From: RGIG3513 sp045658985
GTDB taxonomy: Bacteria; Bacillota; Clostridia; Oscillospirales; Butyricicoccaceae
DNA: 64,000 nt
Direction: 5' to 3'
Assembly: GCA_045658985.1 (NCBI GenBank)
Contig: JAZOWC010000066.1
Span: 52,108 to 116,107 of the forward strand
In this document: positions 50,957 through 59,332 of the stretch, in pieces
Layout: each line of letters starts with the position of its first letter
Numbering within the stretch: position 1 is the stretch's first letter
The notes under the pieces: generated by a model
What the model was told of the DNA's origin: nothing
Database searches by the model: none
The model's input: only the letters and a program-made list of their open reading frames with translations
Position numbers and translations under genes: made by a program

Positions 50957-51876
50957 TATTTTACACCTCCCAGAGGCTGCTTTTCGGTCAGTTTTTCGAT
51001 GAAGGGGGTAAGTATGTTCATAATCAGGATGGAGAAGGACACGCCTTCGGGATATGCGCAGAAGTGGCGGATGACAAATGTGATCACGCCGCAGCCGACT
51101 GCAAACACGATTCTGCCGGGGGTAGTGATGGGGGTGGTGACATAGTCAGTTGCCATGAATATAGCGCCGATGAACAGGCCGCCTGCCAGAATCTGGCTGA
51201 GTGCCATAACAACATCACCTGTGAATGCCAGATAGAGCACAAACACGGTTGCGATGAACACAACGGGGGTATGCCATGTGATGACCTTGCGTACCAGCAG
51301 GTAGACAAAGCCGATGATGAGAGCCAGAATACAGGTCTCGCCGATGGCGCCGCCGTGGAGACCGAGGAACAGATCAAGCAGGTCTACGCTCTCGCCTTTG
51401 CCCAGCACCTCAAGGGGTGTTGCCGAGGAAACTGCGTCGACGATGGTGGGGTTTGCGCCGCCTGCAACCGCCGAGAATGCAACAAGCATAAATACGCGGC
51501 CGGTGATGGCGGGGTTGGCAAAGTTGCGGCCCAGACCGCCGAACAGGCACTTGACGCAGACGATGGCAAACAGAGTGCCGATGACGCACTGCCATGCGGG
51601 GACGTTGGTGCTCAGGTTGAGTGCCAGAAGCAGACCTGTTACCACGGCGCTGAGGTCGGATATAGTCTGCTTTTTCTTGCAGATGAGATTAAAGAGTGCC
51701 TCTCCCGCTACTGCGGTGATGATGCAGGCTGCGAGGACAATGAGGGACTTGACGCCGAAGATTATCACCGATGCTGCGGTTGCGGGCAGCAGGGCGATGA
51801 TAACGTCAAGCATAATGTTGCGAGTGGATGCGCCGCTGTGGATGTGGGGTGTGGCCGATACATACAGATTGCTCAC
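50956..51876 (-). CDS. rnfD: Rnf complex subunit RnfD
   Basis: A 306-residue membrane protein of the RnfD/NqrB family. The N-terminus VSATPHIHSG..TRNIMLDVIIALLPA matches RnfD. The flavin-attachment motif appears as VSSATPLEVL, with Thr the expected acceptor. GGLGRNFANPAITGRVFML is also characteristic. It precedes rnfG, which starts directly at its stop. Confidence 0.92.
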   Translation of the reverse strand: MSNLYVSATPHIHSGASTRNIMLDVIIALLPATAASVIIFGVKSLIVLAACIITAVAGEALFNLICKKKQTISDLSAVVTGLLLALNLSTNVPAWQCVIGTLFAIVCVKCLFGGLGRNFANPAITGRVFMLVAFSAVAGGANPTIVDAVSSATPLEVLGKGESVDLLDLFLGLHGGAIGETCILALIIGFVYLLVRKVITWHTPVVFIATVFVLYLAFTGDVVMALSQILAGGLFIGAIFMATDYVTTPITTPGRIVFAVGCGVITFVIRHFCAYPEGVSFSILIMNILTPFIEKLTEKQPLGGVK

Positions 51877-51879
51877 AGC

Positions 51880-53211
51880 TTATTTCCTCCCCTCTTCGGC
51901 ATGTGCTGCCTCGTATTTTTTGATGAATCTTCTTGCGTCGTTGTTGGTATGCATAATAGGCTTGTGTGCGGGACAGACGTAGGAACAGCAGGCGCACTCG
52001 ATGCACTGGCCTACGCCCAGACGCTTGAGCTCGGTGTACTTCTTGTCCTCGTTCTCCATCTCCATGGCGGCCGCAATGCCCTCAAGGTTGAGGTCGACAG
52101 GGCAGTTTGCCATACATCTGCCGCAGCGGATACAGACCGAAGGCTCCAGCTTGACAGCCTCGCGCTTGTCCATGGCCAGAACGGCGTTGGCCACCTTCTG
52201 GATGGGCTGATCGAGGGAGGATACGGCTGTGCCCAGCATGGGGCCGCCGATGAGCACCTTGGCGGGCTCGCACTTGAGGCCGCCGGCCTGCTCGATGATG
52301 TGGCTGATGGGGGTGCCGATGGGAGCCTTGACGTTCTTGGGCTCGCGCACGGCGGTACCGTCAACGGTGACGATACGCTCCACGAGAGGCATACCTGTGG
52401 TCATATACTCGGCCATCTTGGTGACAGAGGATACGTTGGTGATGAGCACGCCCAGGGAGGCCATACGCTGGCCGCCCTTGACCACCTTGCCGGTGACGTT
52501 GTAGAGCAGGACCTGCTTTGCGCCCTGAGGATAGATGCTGGGCAGCGGCTGGATCTCAACGTAATCAACGCCCGCAAAGACCTGAGTCAGGTTGTCGATG
52601 GCATCCTGCTTGTTGTCCTCGATGCAGATGACGAAGCGGGCGCCGATATACTTGTGCAGCAGCTCGATACCTGCTTTGAGCATCTCGCCTTCCTCAAGCA
52701 TGATACGGTGGTCGCTGGTGATATAAGGCTCGCACTCGGCGCCGTTGATAAGAACGGTATCGACCTTGTTGCGGCGGACTGCGTCGAACTTGCCCCACAG
52801 GGGGAAGGCTGCGCCGCCCAGACCTACAACGCCGCTGTCTTTCATGGCGGCAAGGAAGCCGTCCAGATCGTCAAACACGGGAGGTGCGAGGTTGGGGTCT
52901 TTTTCCATCTTTCCGTCGCTCTTGATACGGATTATCTGTACGCTCTTGCCGTCTGCCTGGGTAAAGGGCTCGATAGCTGTGACCGTGCCCGAAACGGTGG
53001 CGTGGACAGGAGAGGACATACCGCTGCCTGCCTTGGCAATAAGCTGACCGATGCGCACGTAGTCGCCTGCGGTAACGATGGGCTCAGCGGGAGAGCCGCT
53101 GTGCATGGTCATGGGAAGCAGGACTTCCTCGGGGGGTGCAATAGGTGCAGCTTGGGAGCCTGCAGTGTGCTTGTTGTGGTGCAATTTGAGAGTTGAAATA
53201 TTCTTTCGCAT
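51880..53211 (-). CDS. rnfC: Rnf complex subunit RnfC
   Basis: A 443-residue peripheral subunit that reacts with NAD(H). It contains an RnfC barrel (PMTMHSGSPAEPIV), the Gly-rich NADH/FMN segment GLGGAAFPLWGKF, the SLBB region, and two 4Fe-4S motifs, CIRCGRCMANCPVDL and CIECACCSYVCPAHKP. Length is typical of the Clostridial form. It is the first true Rnf subunit gene, 52 bases after apbE. Confidence 0.94.
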   Translation of the reverse strand: MRKNISTLKLHHNKHTAGSQAAPIAPPEEVLLPMTMHSGSPAEPIVTAGDYVRIGQLIAKAGSGMSSPVHATVSGTVTAIEPFTQADGKSVQIIRIKSDGKMEKDPNLAPPVFDDLDGFLAAMKDSGVVGLGGAAFPLWGKFDAVRRNKVDTVLINGAECEPYITSDHRIMLEEGEMLKAGIELLHKYIGARFVICIEDNKQDAIDNLTQVFAGVDYVEIQPLPSIYPQGAKQVLLYNVTGKVVKGGQRMASLGVLITNVSSVTKMAEYMTTGMPLVERIVTVDGTAVREPKNVKAPIGTPISHIIEQAGGLKCEPAKVLIGGPMLGTAVSSLDQPIQKVANAVLAMDKREAVKLEPSVCIRCGRCMANCPVDLNLEGIAAAMEMENEDKKYTELKRLGVGQCIECACCSYVCPAHKPIMHTNNDARRFIKKYEAAHAEEGRK

Positions 53212-53262
53212 CAGGTTGCATCCTCCTCTATAGTCAATTTTTTAATAAACACTCGGGTATCA

Positions 53263-54324
53263 TCAATTTACAAAGCTGTTTTCCAGACCGTCGGTATATC
53301 TGACCTCGCCGCTGTGGTCTATCCACACCACGTCCACGCCTCCGATGCGCCGAACCAGCTCAAGTCCGTCCTCATAGGACATACAGAACAGAGCGGTGGA
53401 CAGAGCGTCCGCAAGAGCGCTGTGGGGGGTGATGACGCTGACCGAAGCAAAATGCTCGGACGGGTACAGGGTGTCGGGGTCGATAACGTGGTGGTACTGC
53501 TTGCCCGCCACCGCAAAGAACCGCTCATACACTCCCGACGTGACGCAGGAGGTATTCCTCAGCGACAGAATGGCCGCGTACTTCATATCGGGGTCCTGGG
53601 GGTCTTTGATGGCTGTGTTAAAGCCGCTGCCGTCGGGCTTGTCCCCCACCAGACGGATGTTGCCGCCTACGTTGAGCACGTACCCGCTGATGCCCCGTGC
53701 CTCAAGATACTGCGCCGCCATCTCGGTGGCATAGCCTTTGCCCAGCGCGCCCACGTCTATACGAGCGAGGGGGTCTGTGATGCGGACTGTACAGCCGGCC
53801 TCGTCGATCTCAAGCAGGTCAAATGCTGTATGTGCGGCGGCTTCTTTGAGGGCCGCGTCGTCAGGGAGAGCGGATTTGGAGGGGTCGTCGAATGCTATAG
53901 TGCGGCAATCGTGCCACAGCTTGAGCACCGAGCCCATCATAACGTTCATCTCGCCCTGAGTCAGCTCATAAAGTTCGCGGGCATAGAGCAAAAAATCGAT
54001 CAATTTGCGGTCGACCTTGATTTTTTCGCCCCCTGCGTTCTTGTTGACGGTGCATAAATTGTTGATGCCCGAATATTCATTGTAAATATCGAACAGCTGA
54101 TGGTATTCAGTCAAAATACGGGAAATCCCGGCAGAGCAGTCATCAAACTGCTCTGTCGGGTCTCCTGCATAGCTGTAAATAGTTGTTACAGTATCGAACC
54201 AGTTGAAGTAAACAATCCCCTGGGGATCACTGCTTTTGGCACTGTTTTGGGAGCAGCCTGCAAGAGAGGCAAGCAGCCCCAGCAAGCAAAACAATGTCAG
54301 TATGGTAGCGGTGAGTTTCTTCAA
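53263..54324 (-). CDS. apbE: FAD:protein FMN transferase (lipoprotein)
   Basis: A 353-residue ApbE that flavinylates RnfG, RnfD and similar proteins outside the membrane. The lipobox is LAGC (Cys near 24), and the family blocks are FDTVTTIYSY, GSVLKLWHD, DVGALGKGYA, NVGGNIRLVGD and KQYHHVIDPDTLYPSEHFAS with the metal Asp/His. The TTG start at 54324 has AGGAG upstream. Its place between a flavin-like lipoprotein and RnfC makes the targets evident. Confidence 0.93.
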   Translation of the reverse strand: MKKLTATILTLFCLLGLLASLAGCSQNSAKSSDPQGIVYFNWFDTVTTIYSYAGDPTEQFDDCSAGISRILTEYHQLFDIYNEYSGINNLCTVNKNAGGEKIKVDRKLIDFLLYARELYELTQGEMNVMMGSVLKLWHDCRTIAFDDPSKSALPDDAALKEAAAHTAFDLLEIDEAGCTVRITDPLARIDVGALGKGYATEMAAQYLEARGISGYVLNVGGNIRLVGDKPDGSGFNTAIKDPQDPDMKYAAILSLRNTSCVTSGVYERFFAVAGKQYHHVIDPDTLYPSEHFASVSVITPHSALADALSTALFCMSYEDGLELVRRIGGVDVVWIDHSGEVRYTDGLENSFVN

Positions 54325-54355
54325 CGGGTGTCATCTCCTATGGGGTGGGTTATTC

Positions 54356-55381
54356 TCAGCGAGCGTGATCGCAAGCGGTTGCGATAGCTTCCATCATGCC
54401 GGTGATCTGCATGGAGCAGCCTGCATCCAGCAGAGCCTGATCAACAGCGATCTTGTGGCCGTTAGCTTCCTTGGTCTGAAGGCCGCGAACCTCTGCAGCG
54501 GTCTTGCCTACTACGAAAGCGGAGAATGCAGCACTCTGTGCATCCCACTCCTTCATAACGCCGTTGCCGTCGTTATCAACTTTGCCTTCCATGCCGTAAG
54601 CGGAGCCCAGTTCACGCTTGGTGCCCTTGAACTCAGCGCTGACGATAGCGCCTGCGGTGGTGAATGCGATCTTGGGCTGGGTTGCATCGTTGAGAGCAGC
54701 CAGGATCTTGCCGCCTGCAACAACTGCAGCACCGAAATCGGTGTACATCTTTGCGCTGCCGTCGGTATCAGCGGTAGCAGCGGTGGACTCAGCAGCGGTG
54801 GACTTTGCGCCTACGCCGAGGGTGAAGTCCTCAGCGGTCTTGAAGGTAACAGCGAACTTATCCTCGCAAGCCTTTACGACTGCGTCGATGAAATCGGTGA
54901 TCTGCATGGAGCAGCCTGCATCCAGCAGAGCCTTGTCAACAGCGATCTTGTGGCCGTTAGCTTCCTGCAGTTCCATGCCCTTGATCTCAGCAGCGGTCTT
55001 GCCGACTACATAAGCCTCAAAAGCCTTAGCCTGAGCATCCCACTCCTTCATAACGCCGTTGCCGTCGTTGTCAACTTTGCCTTCCATACCATAGCGGGAG
55101 CCCAGCTCCATCTTGGTCTCAAAGGTCTTGGCAGCATCAACAGCGCCGCCGGTGATATCCATCTTGTTCTGTGCAACGTCGATGCGGCACATAACGATCT
55201 TGCCGTCCTTGTCCAGAACAACAGCTGCAACGGTAGCGTCTACCTGAGCGTTGTTTTCCTTGGAGCTGTCGGTATTGAGGGCAACACCCATGCCGAGCTT
55301 GTACTCTGCTTCTTTTGCGCCGCAAGCCACGAGGGACATCATGCACATAGCAGCCAGAAGGATAGCGATGATTTTCTTCAT
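54356..55381 (-). CDS. Lipoprotein with duplicated FMN_bind-like domain
   Basis: A 341-residue lipoprotein. The lipobox VACG lies at about 18-21, then two homologous modules at about 25-175 and 215-340, each with GMEGKVDNDGNGVMKEWDAQ, KAFEAYVVGKTAAE and AGCSMQIT. The AGCS motif stands where the AGCT/AGAT flavin site lies in RnfG and is followed by a helix, so these may be diverged FMN_bind modules flavinylated by the adjacent ApbE. The DNA of the two copies is close to identical in parts, showing recent duplication. A function as an extracellular electron-transfer lipoprotein is inference. It heads the Rnf transcript with a strong promoter. Confidence 0.72.
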   Translation of the reverse strand: MKKIIAILLAAMCMMSLVACGAKEAEYKLGMGVALNTDSSKENNAQVDATVAAVVLDKDGKIVMCRIDVAQNKMDITGGAVDAAKTFETKMELGSRYGMEGKVDNDGNGVMKEWDAQAKAFEAYVVGKTAAEIKGMELQEANGHKIAVDKALLDAGCSMQITDFIDAVVKACEDKFAVTFKTAEDFTLGVGAKSTAAESTAATADTDGSAKMYTDFGAAVVAGGKILAALNDATQPKIAFTTAGAIVSAEFKGTKRELGSAYGMEGKVDNDGNGVMKEWDAQSAAFSAFVVGKTAAEVRGLQTKEANGHKIAVDQALLDAGCSMQITGMMEAIATACDHAR

Positions 55382-55531
55382 AATTTACACTCCTTATATT
55401 TTCTGATGTAGTTTCTGCTTTTTTCACCGAAATATTTGGCATGCTCCTACCTCATATTCACAGTGAAAGCAAAGCCTGGCTACATCTTTATTAACTAAAT
55501 CTTTGCCGATGCTTTAAGGAAGTCCACAATA

Positions 55532-55560
55532 ATTCTACCATCTGTTAGCTTTCCAGTCAA
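55532..55560 (-). promoter_or_regulatory. Promoter of the lipoprotein-apbE-rnf operon
   Basis: On the minus strand TTGACT and TAGAAT have a 17-base spacer; the leader is about 145 bases with no further feature recognised. Confidence 0.8.
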
Positions 55561-55611
55561 TATAATTAACTTATATATTAGCTATAGTTAGTATAATAAA
55601 TATCTAATACT

Positions 55612-55650
55612 TGTGCATAAAAAAAGAACGGCATATTCTGCCGTTCTTTT
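55612..55650 (-). terminator. Terminator of rplJ-rplL
   Basis: AAAAGAACGGCA and TGCCGTTCTTTT form a 12-bp stem followed on the minus strand by TTTTTTTATG. Confidence 0.88.
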
Positions 55651-55668
55651 GGTGGTTTAAAATCAAAC

Positions 55669-56046
55669 TTACTTGATTTCGACCTTTGCGCCGGACTCTT
55701 CGACCTTAGCCTTGATGGTGTCAGCCTCTTCCTTGGAGACCTTCTCCTTCAGAGCCTTGGGAGCGCCGTCTACCAGATCCTTAGCTTCCTTCAGGCCGAG
55801 ACCGGTAACTTCGCGGACAGCCTTGATAACAGCGATCTTGTTAGCGCCAACCTCAGCGAGGATAACGTCAAACTCGGTCTGCTCTTCAGCTGCTGCGGGG
55901 CCTGCTGCGGGGCCTGCTGCTACTGCTACTGCTGCTGCTGCGGATACGCCGAACTCTTCTTCCAGAGCGTGTACGAGCTCAGAAAGCTCGAGAACTGTAA
56001 GCTGCTTAACTTCTTCAATCAGGTTTGTAATCTTTTCGCTGGCCAT
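55669..56046 (-). CDS. rplL: 50S ribosomal protein L7/L12
   Basis: A 125-residue stalk protein. The N-terminal dimerisation part is ITNLIEEVKQLTVLELSELV, an Ala/Pro-rich hinge follows (AAAVAVAAGPAAGPAAAEEQ), and the C-terminal domain ends AKVEIK. It recruits translation GTPases. A good GGAGG site precedes it. It is co-transcribed with rplJ. Confidence 0.97.
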   Translation of the reverse strand: MASEKITNLIEEVKQLTVLELSELVHALEEEFGVSAAAAVAVAAGPAAGPAAAEEQTEFDVILAEVGANKIAVIKAVREVTGLGLKEAKDLVDGAPKALKEKVSKEEADTIKAKVEESGAKVEIK

Positions 56047-56077
56047 TTTAATGTACCTCCAATTTTTTAATTAAAAA

Positions 56078-56587
56078 TTATTCTGCTGCTCCGCCCTTCT
56101 GCTCTGCGATAGCGTTGATAACGCGTGCAAAAGCAGCGATGGGAGCGTTCATTGTGCCGAGTACTGTGGAAAGCAGACCCTGCTTGCTGCCAAGCTCGGA
56201 TACAGCTTCGATCTCCTGAGCGGTCATAAACTTACCCTCAAAGAAACCACCCTTAACGGCAAAGACCTTGGGATTCTTCTTTGCAAAGTCAACAATGTGC
56301 TTTGCGGGGACGATGGGATCTTCCATACCGAGAGCAAGAGCGGTGGTGCCGTTCAGCAGGGGATCCAGCTCGGTGTATCCCAGCTCATTGGCTGCGAATC
56401 TTGTAAGTGTGTTCTTGACAACAGCGTACTCGATTCCGTTCTTACGAAGCTCGGCGCGCAGCTTGGTGTCCTGCTCGACGGTGATACCCTTATAGTCAAC
56501 AAGGATGCCGGACTGGGCGTTCCTCATCTTTTCGGTAAGCTCGGCGACTACAGACTTCTTGGCTGCCAATACCTTCTCGTTAGGCAT
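56078..56587 (-). CDS. rplJ: 50S ribosomal protein L10
   Basis: A 169-residue protein that anchors L7/L12 dimers to 23S rRNA. Recognisable stretches are KKSVVAELTEKMRNAQSGIL, LVDYKGITVEQDT and AELRKNGIEYAVVKNTL. It represses its own operon by binding the leader at 56600-56742, which has the expected structure. GGAGGTG precedes the ATG. Confidence 0.97.
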   Translation of the reverse strand: MPNEKVLAAKKSVVAELTEKMRNAQSGILVDYKGITVEQDTKLRAELRKNGIEYAVVKNTLTRFAANELGYTELDPLLNGTTALALGMEDPIVPAKHIVDFAKKNPKVFAVKGGFFEGKFMTAQEIEAVSELGSKQGLLSTVLGTMNAPIAAFARVINAIAEQKGGAAE

Positions 56588-56599
56588 TTTCGTTTCACC

Positions 56600-56742
56600 T
56601 CCGTAGATTATGCAATAAAATACCCTCGTGCCGGAAAGACACGAGGGTATAAAGAAAATTACATTATTATACTAATGTTATTCTCTCTTCCTCGGCAGGA
56701 CGGCTGTGCCGTTTACTTTTCTCCTGCTGTCTCCGGTTTGAG
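56600..56742 (-). ncRNA. L10 leader (ribosomal protein autoregulatory RNA) with attenuator
   Basis: The minus strand has the L10-binding core with GGAGACAGCAGGAG followed by GTCCTGCCGAGGAAG (56681-56741), as in the bacterial L10 leader family. Further on, TACCCTCGTG and CACGAGGGTA (56621-56649) form a strong stem followed by TTTTATT, the attenuator that L10 binding would favour. Confidence 0.88.
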
Positions 56743-56749
56743 CTTAATT

Positions 56750-56778
56750 ATTATATCAACAAACTAACAGCTTGTCAA
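56750..56778 (-). promoter_or_regulatory. Promoter of rplJ-rplL
   Basis: On the minus strand TTGACA and TATAAT have a 17-base spacer, a near-consensus promoter just after rplA. Confidence 0.88.
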
Positions 56779-56790
56779 CAGTTTTTTTGC

Positions 56791-57489
56791 TTACAGCTCC
56801 ATCAGCTTTGCGGGGTTCAGCTTAACGCCGGGGCCCATGGTGGTAGCTATAACGCAGCTGCGGATGTACTGACCCTTTGCTGCGGCGGGCTTAGCCTTGA
56901 CGATAGCGCCAAGCAGAGCCTTGAAGTTCTCCTCCAGCTTCTCGGAGCCGAAGGAAGCCTTGCCGACGGGGCAGTGGATGATGTTGGTCTTGTCGAGACG
57001 GTACTCGATACGACCTGCCTTGGACTCCTTGACAGCCTGTGCAACGTTCATTGTAACAGTACCTGCCTTGGGGTTAGGCATAAGGCCCTTGGGACCGAGG
57101 ACACGGCCCAGACGGCCGACAACACCCATCATATCGGGAGTTGCGATAACAACTTCGTAATCGAAGAAGTTCTCACCGGTGATCTTTGCGACCATATCTT
57201 CTGCACCGACATAATCAGCGCCTGCTTCCAGAGCTTCCTTTGCCTTGTCGCCCTTTGCGAATACCAGTACGCGGATCTTCTTGCCGGTACCGTGGGGCAG
57301 AACGATGGCGCCGCGGACCTGCTGGTCTGCGTGTCTGGAGTCAACGCCCAGCTTGACGTGAACTTCAACAGTCTCGTCGAACTTTGCCTTGGCAGTCTTG
57401 AGAACGGTCTCTATACCCTCTGCGGGATCGTGAAGCTTCTGACGGTCGTACAGCTTTGCGCTGTCGACATACTTTTTACCTCTTTGCAT
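56791..57489 (-). CDS. rplA: 50S ribosomal protein L1
   Basis: A 232-residue protein of the L1 stalk. It starts MQRGKKYVDSAKLYDRQKLH and contains VLPHGTGKKIRVLVFAKG, GRLGRVLGPKGLMPNPKAGT and FGSEKLEENFKALLGAI. The ATG at 57489 has TAGGAGG upstream; an open extension to 57537 lacks one. It is last of the rpmG-secE-nusG-rplK-rplA transcript. Confidence 0.97.
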   Translation of the reverse strand: MQRGKKYVDSAKLYDRQKLHDPAEGIETVLKTAKAKFDETVEVHVKLGVDSRHADQQVRGAIVLPHGTGKKIRVLVFAKGDKAKEALEAGADYVGAEDMVAKITGENFFDYEVVIATPDMMGVVGRLGRVLGPKGLMPNPKAGTVTMNVAQAVKESKAGRIEYRLDKTNIIHCPVGKASFGSEKLEENFKALLGAIVKAKPAAAKGQYIRSCVIATTMGPGVKLNPAKLMEL

Positions 57490-57574
57490 TGTTTTTCCTC
57501 CTAAAAGTGGTTTTTCGGATCTATGATCCTCCCACAACCGCGGATTTCAGTTTTCCCGCGGCTTTAATGAAAAA

Positions 57575-58000
57575 TTATTCTTCGACAGTGATGCCCATGC
57601 TGCGAGCGGTGCCCGCTACCATGCTCATTGCGCTCTCGATGGAAGCAGCATTGAGGTCAGGCATTTTGATCTCAGCGATCTTTCTGACAGATTCCTTGCT
57701 GATCTTTGCAACCTTCTGCTTGTTGGGAACGCCGGATGCCTTGTCGATTCCGCACTCTTTCTTGATCAGGACTGCTGCGGGCGGAGTCTTGGTGATGAAG
57801 GAGAAGGAACGGTCAGCATAAACGGTGATAACAACAGGGATGATCAGGCCGATATCGTTCTTGGTACGCTCATTGAACTCCTTGGTGAAGCCCATGATGT
57901 TGATACCGTGGGGGCCCAGAGCCGAACCTACAGGGGGAGCAGGTGTTGCCTTGCCTGCGGGGATCTGAAGTTTTACTATTGCTGTAACTTTCTGTGCCAC
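57575..58000 (-). CDS. rplK: 50S ribosomal protein L11
   Basis: A 141-residue protein binding the GTPase-associated centre of 23S rRNA. Typical blocks are KLQIPAGKATPAPPVGSALG, FTKEFNERTK and a C-terminal AGTARSMGI. It starts with GTG at 58000, with AAGGAGGTG 7 bases upstream. It precedes rplA. Confidence 0.97.
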   Translation of the reverse strand: MAQKVTAIVKLQIPAGKATPAPPVGSALGPHGINIMGFTKEFNERTKNDIGLIIPVVITVYADRSFSFITKTPPAAVLIKKECGIDKASGVPNKQKVAKISKESVRKIAEIKMPDLNAASIESAMSMVAGTARSMGITVEE

Positions 58001-58069
58001 TTTCGTGCACCTCCTTGAAAATATGTGGTAAAATGGGCAGAATGCCCTCCCACTGACACGCCGATAGAC

Positions 58070-58609
58070 TTATTTGCTCATCAGGACGACCTGCGAGAAC
58101 TCAAACTCAACAGGCATCTCTCTGCCAACGAGCGAAACATTGACCGTTACCCTGCCCTCGGGGATATTGATGGCCGAGACCACACCCACAAAGCCCTCGA
58201 AAGGACCTTCGGTGATCTTGACCGAGTCACCCAGATCATAGGACAGACGCACAACGACCTTCTCAACACCCAGGGCATCGGCTTCCTCGGGAGTGAGGGG
58301 GACCGGCTTGGAACCGGGGCCGACAAAGCTTGTTACGCCGCGTGTATTGCGGACAACGTACCAGCTCTCATCGGTCATAAGCATCTTAATAAGAACATAG
58401 CCGGGGAAAAGCTTCCTCTCAACCTCTTTAGACCCGGAATCGGTGTATTCCGTGACCGTTTCCATAGGGATACGGATGTCAAAGATAAGGTCTTCGAGAT
58501 GACGGTTTTCCACCGTTTTCTGAATAGTGGCAGCTACTTTGTTCTCGTAGCCCGAGTACGTATGAACTACGTACCATCTTGCCTCTGTGCTCAGAGCCTC
58601 ATCCTGCAT
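58070..58609 (-). CDS. nusG: Transcription termination/antitermination protein NusG
   Basis: A 179-residue protein. The NGN domain starts RWYVVHTYSGYENKVA and includes FPGYVLIKM and VRNTRGVTSFVG. The KOW domain is DSVKITEGPFEGFVGVVSAI. It links RNA polymerase to the ribosome or Rho. GGGAGG lies before the ATG. It is located between secE and rplK, as usual. Confidence 0.97.
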   Translation of the reverse strand: MQDEALSTEARWYVVHTYSGYENKVAATIQKTVENRHLEDLIFDIRIPMETVTEYTDSGSKEVERKLFPGYVLIKMLMTDESWYVVRNTRGVTSFVGPGSKPVPLTPEEADALGVEKVVVRLSYDLGDSVKITEGPFEGFVGVVSAINIPEGRVTVNVSLVGREMPVEFEFSQVVLMSK

Positions 58610-58624
58610 ACCCTATCCTCCCTA

Positions 58625-58903
58625 TTAGAAAATAGTGGCAATAAGGTCTCGTGCTGCACCGAATACGAAATCCAGCAGAGCGACGAAGAGGCATACGACT
58701 ATTGCAGCGATGATAACGATGATGGTGTTGTTAACAACCTGCTTACCGTTGGGCCATACGACCTTCTTAGCTTCGCTCTTCAGGTCACGGAACCATTTTG
58801 CGATCTTCGCAAAGAGACCGGGTTTCTTCTCTTTTTTCTTGTCTGCTTTTTTTGTCTCAACAGTTTTTGCTTCTGTTGCTACGATTTTTTCATTCTCAGC
58901 CAT
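58625..58903 (-). CDS. secE: Preprotein translocase subunit SecE
   Basis: A 92-residue single-helix subunit of SecYEG. A charged N-terminus (ATEAKTVETKKADKKKEKKP) precedes KWFRDLKSEAKKVVWPNGKQ, the conserved cytoplasmic helix, and one membrane helix (TIIVIIAAIVVCLFVALL). An in-frame TTG directly before the ATG is not needed. It sits 15 bases before nusG. Confidence 0.96.
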   Translation of the reverse strand: MAENEKIVATEAKTVETKKADKKKEKKPGLFAKIAKWFRDLKSEAKKVVWPNGKQVVNNTIIVIIAAIVVCLFVALLDFVFGAARDLIATIF

Positions 58904-58930
58904 CAAAGCACCTCTTTTCTCAAAAATACC

Positions 58931-59080
58931 TTACTTGGTTTCCCTGTGTAAGGTGTGCTTCTTGCAAATACGGCAGTACTTGTTGAGCTCGATACGGTCG
59001 GGTGTGTTCTTCTTGTTCTTGACGGTATCGTAGTTTCTCTGCTTGCACTCGGTACACGCTAAAGTGATCTTAACGCGCAT
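58931..59080 (-). CDS. rpmG: 50S ribosomal protein L33 (zinc form)
   Basis: A 49-residue protein read directly from the sequence: MRVKITLACTECKQRNYDTV, then KNKKNTPDRIELNKYC and RICKKHTLHRETK. Two CxxC pairs (9/12 and 36/39) form a zinc ribbon, the zinc-containing form of L33. AAAGGAGGTG lies upstream of the ATG. It starts the secE-nusG transcript. Confidence 0.96.
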   Translation of the reverse strand: MRVKITLACTECKQRNYDTVKNKKNTPDRIELNKYCRICKKHTLHRETK

Positions 59081-59192
59081 GTTTCGGCACCTCCTTTTAG
59101 ATTAAGACACAGACGCTCTCCGCGCCTTGCCTGTTTGCCTCCCTGTTTTTGTCTTTTTCGCAGACATAAAAAAAGACCCGACAGGTAGAATA

Positions 59193-59221
59193 ATATTATC
59201 ATACCCAATATGTCAAGTCAA
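59193..59221 (-). promoter_or_regulatory. Promoter of rpmG-secE-nusG-rplK-rplA
   Basis: On the minus strand TTGACT and TAATAT have a 17-base spacer; a second TTGACA lies five bases later. Confidence 0.75.
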
Positions 59222-59332
59222 GTATTTTTTATAAAATTGTCCAAAAACATCCAAAAATCCAATTTTTGTTGGCTTTTGCCGCCTATATATTATATAATAT
59301 GTGTATCACAATGTCAACAGCGAGGTCAAAAT

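Noticed and set aside
55137..55442. A 101-codon frame overlapping the start of the lipoprotein gene
   Set aside because: It runs out of frame through a well-supported lipoprotein gene and its product is not recognisable; a short leader peptide there cannot be excluded.
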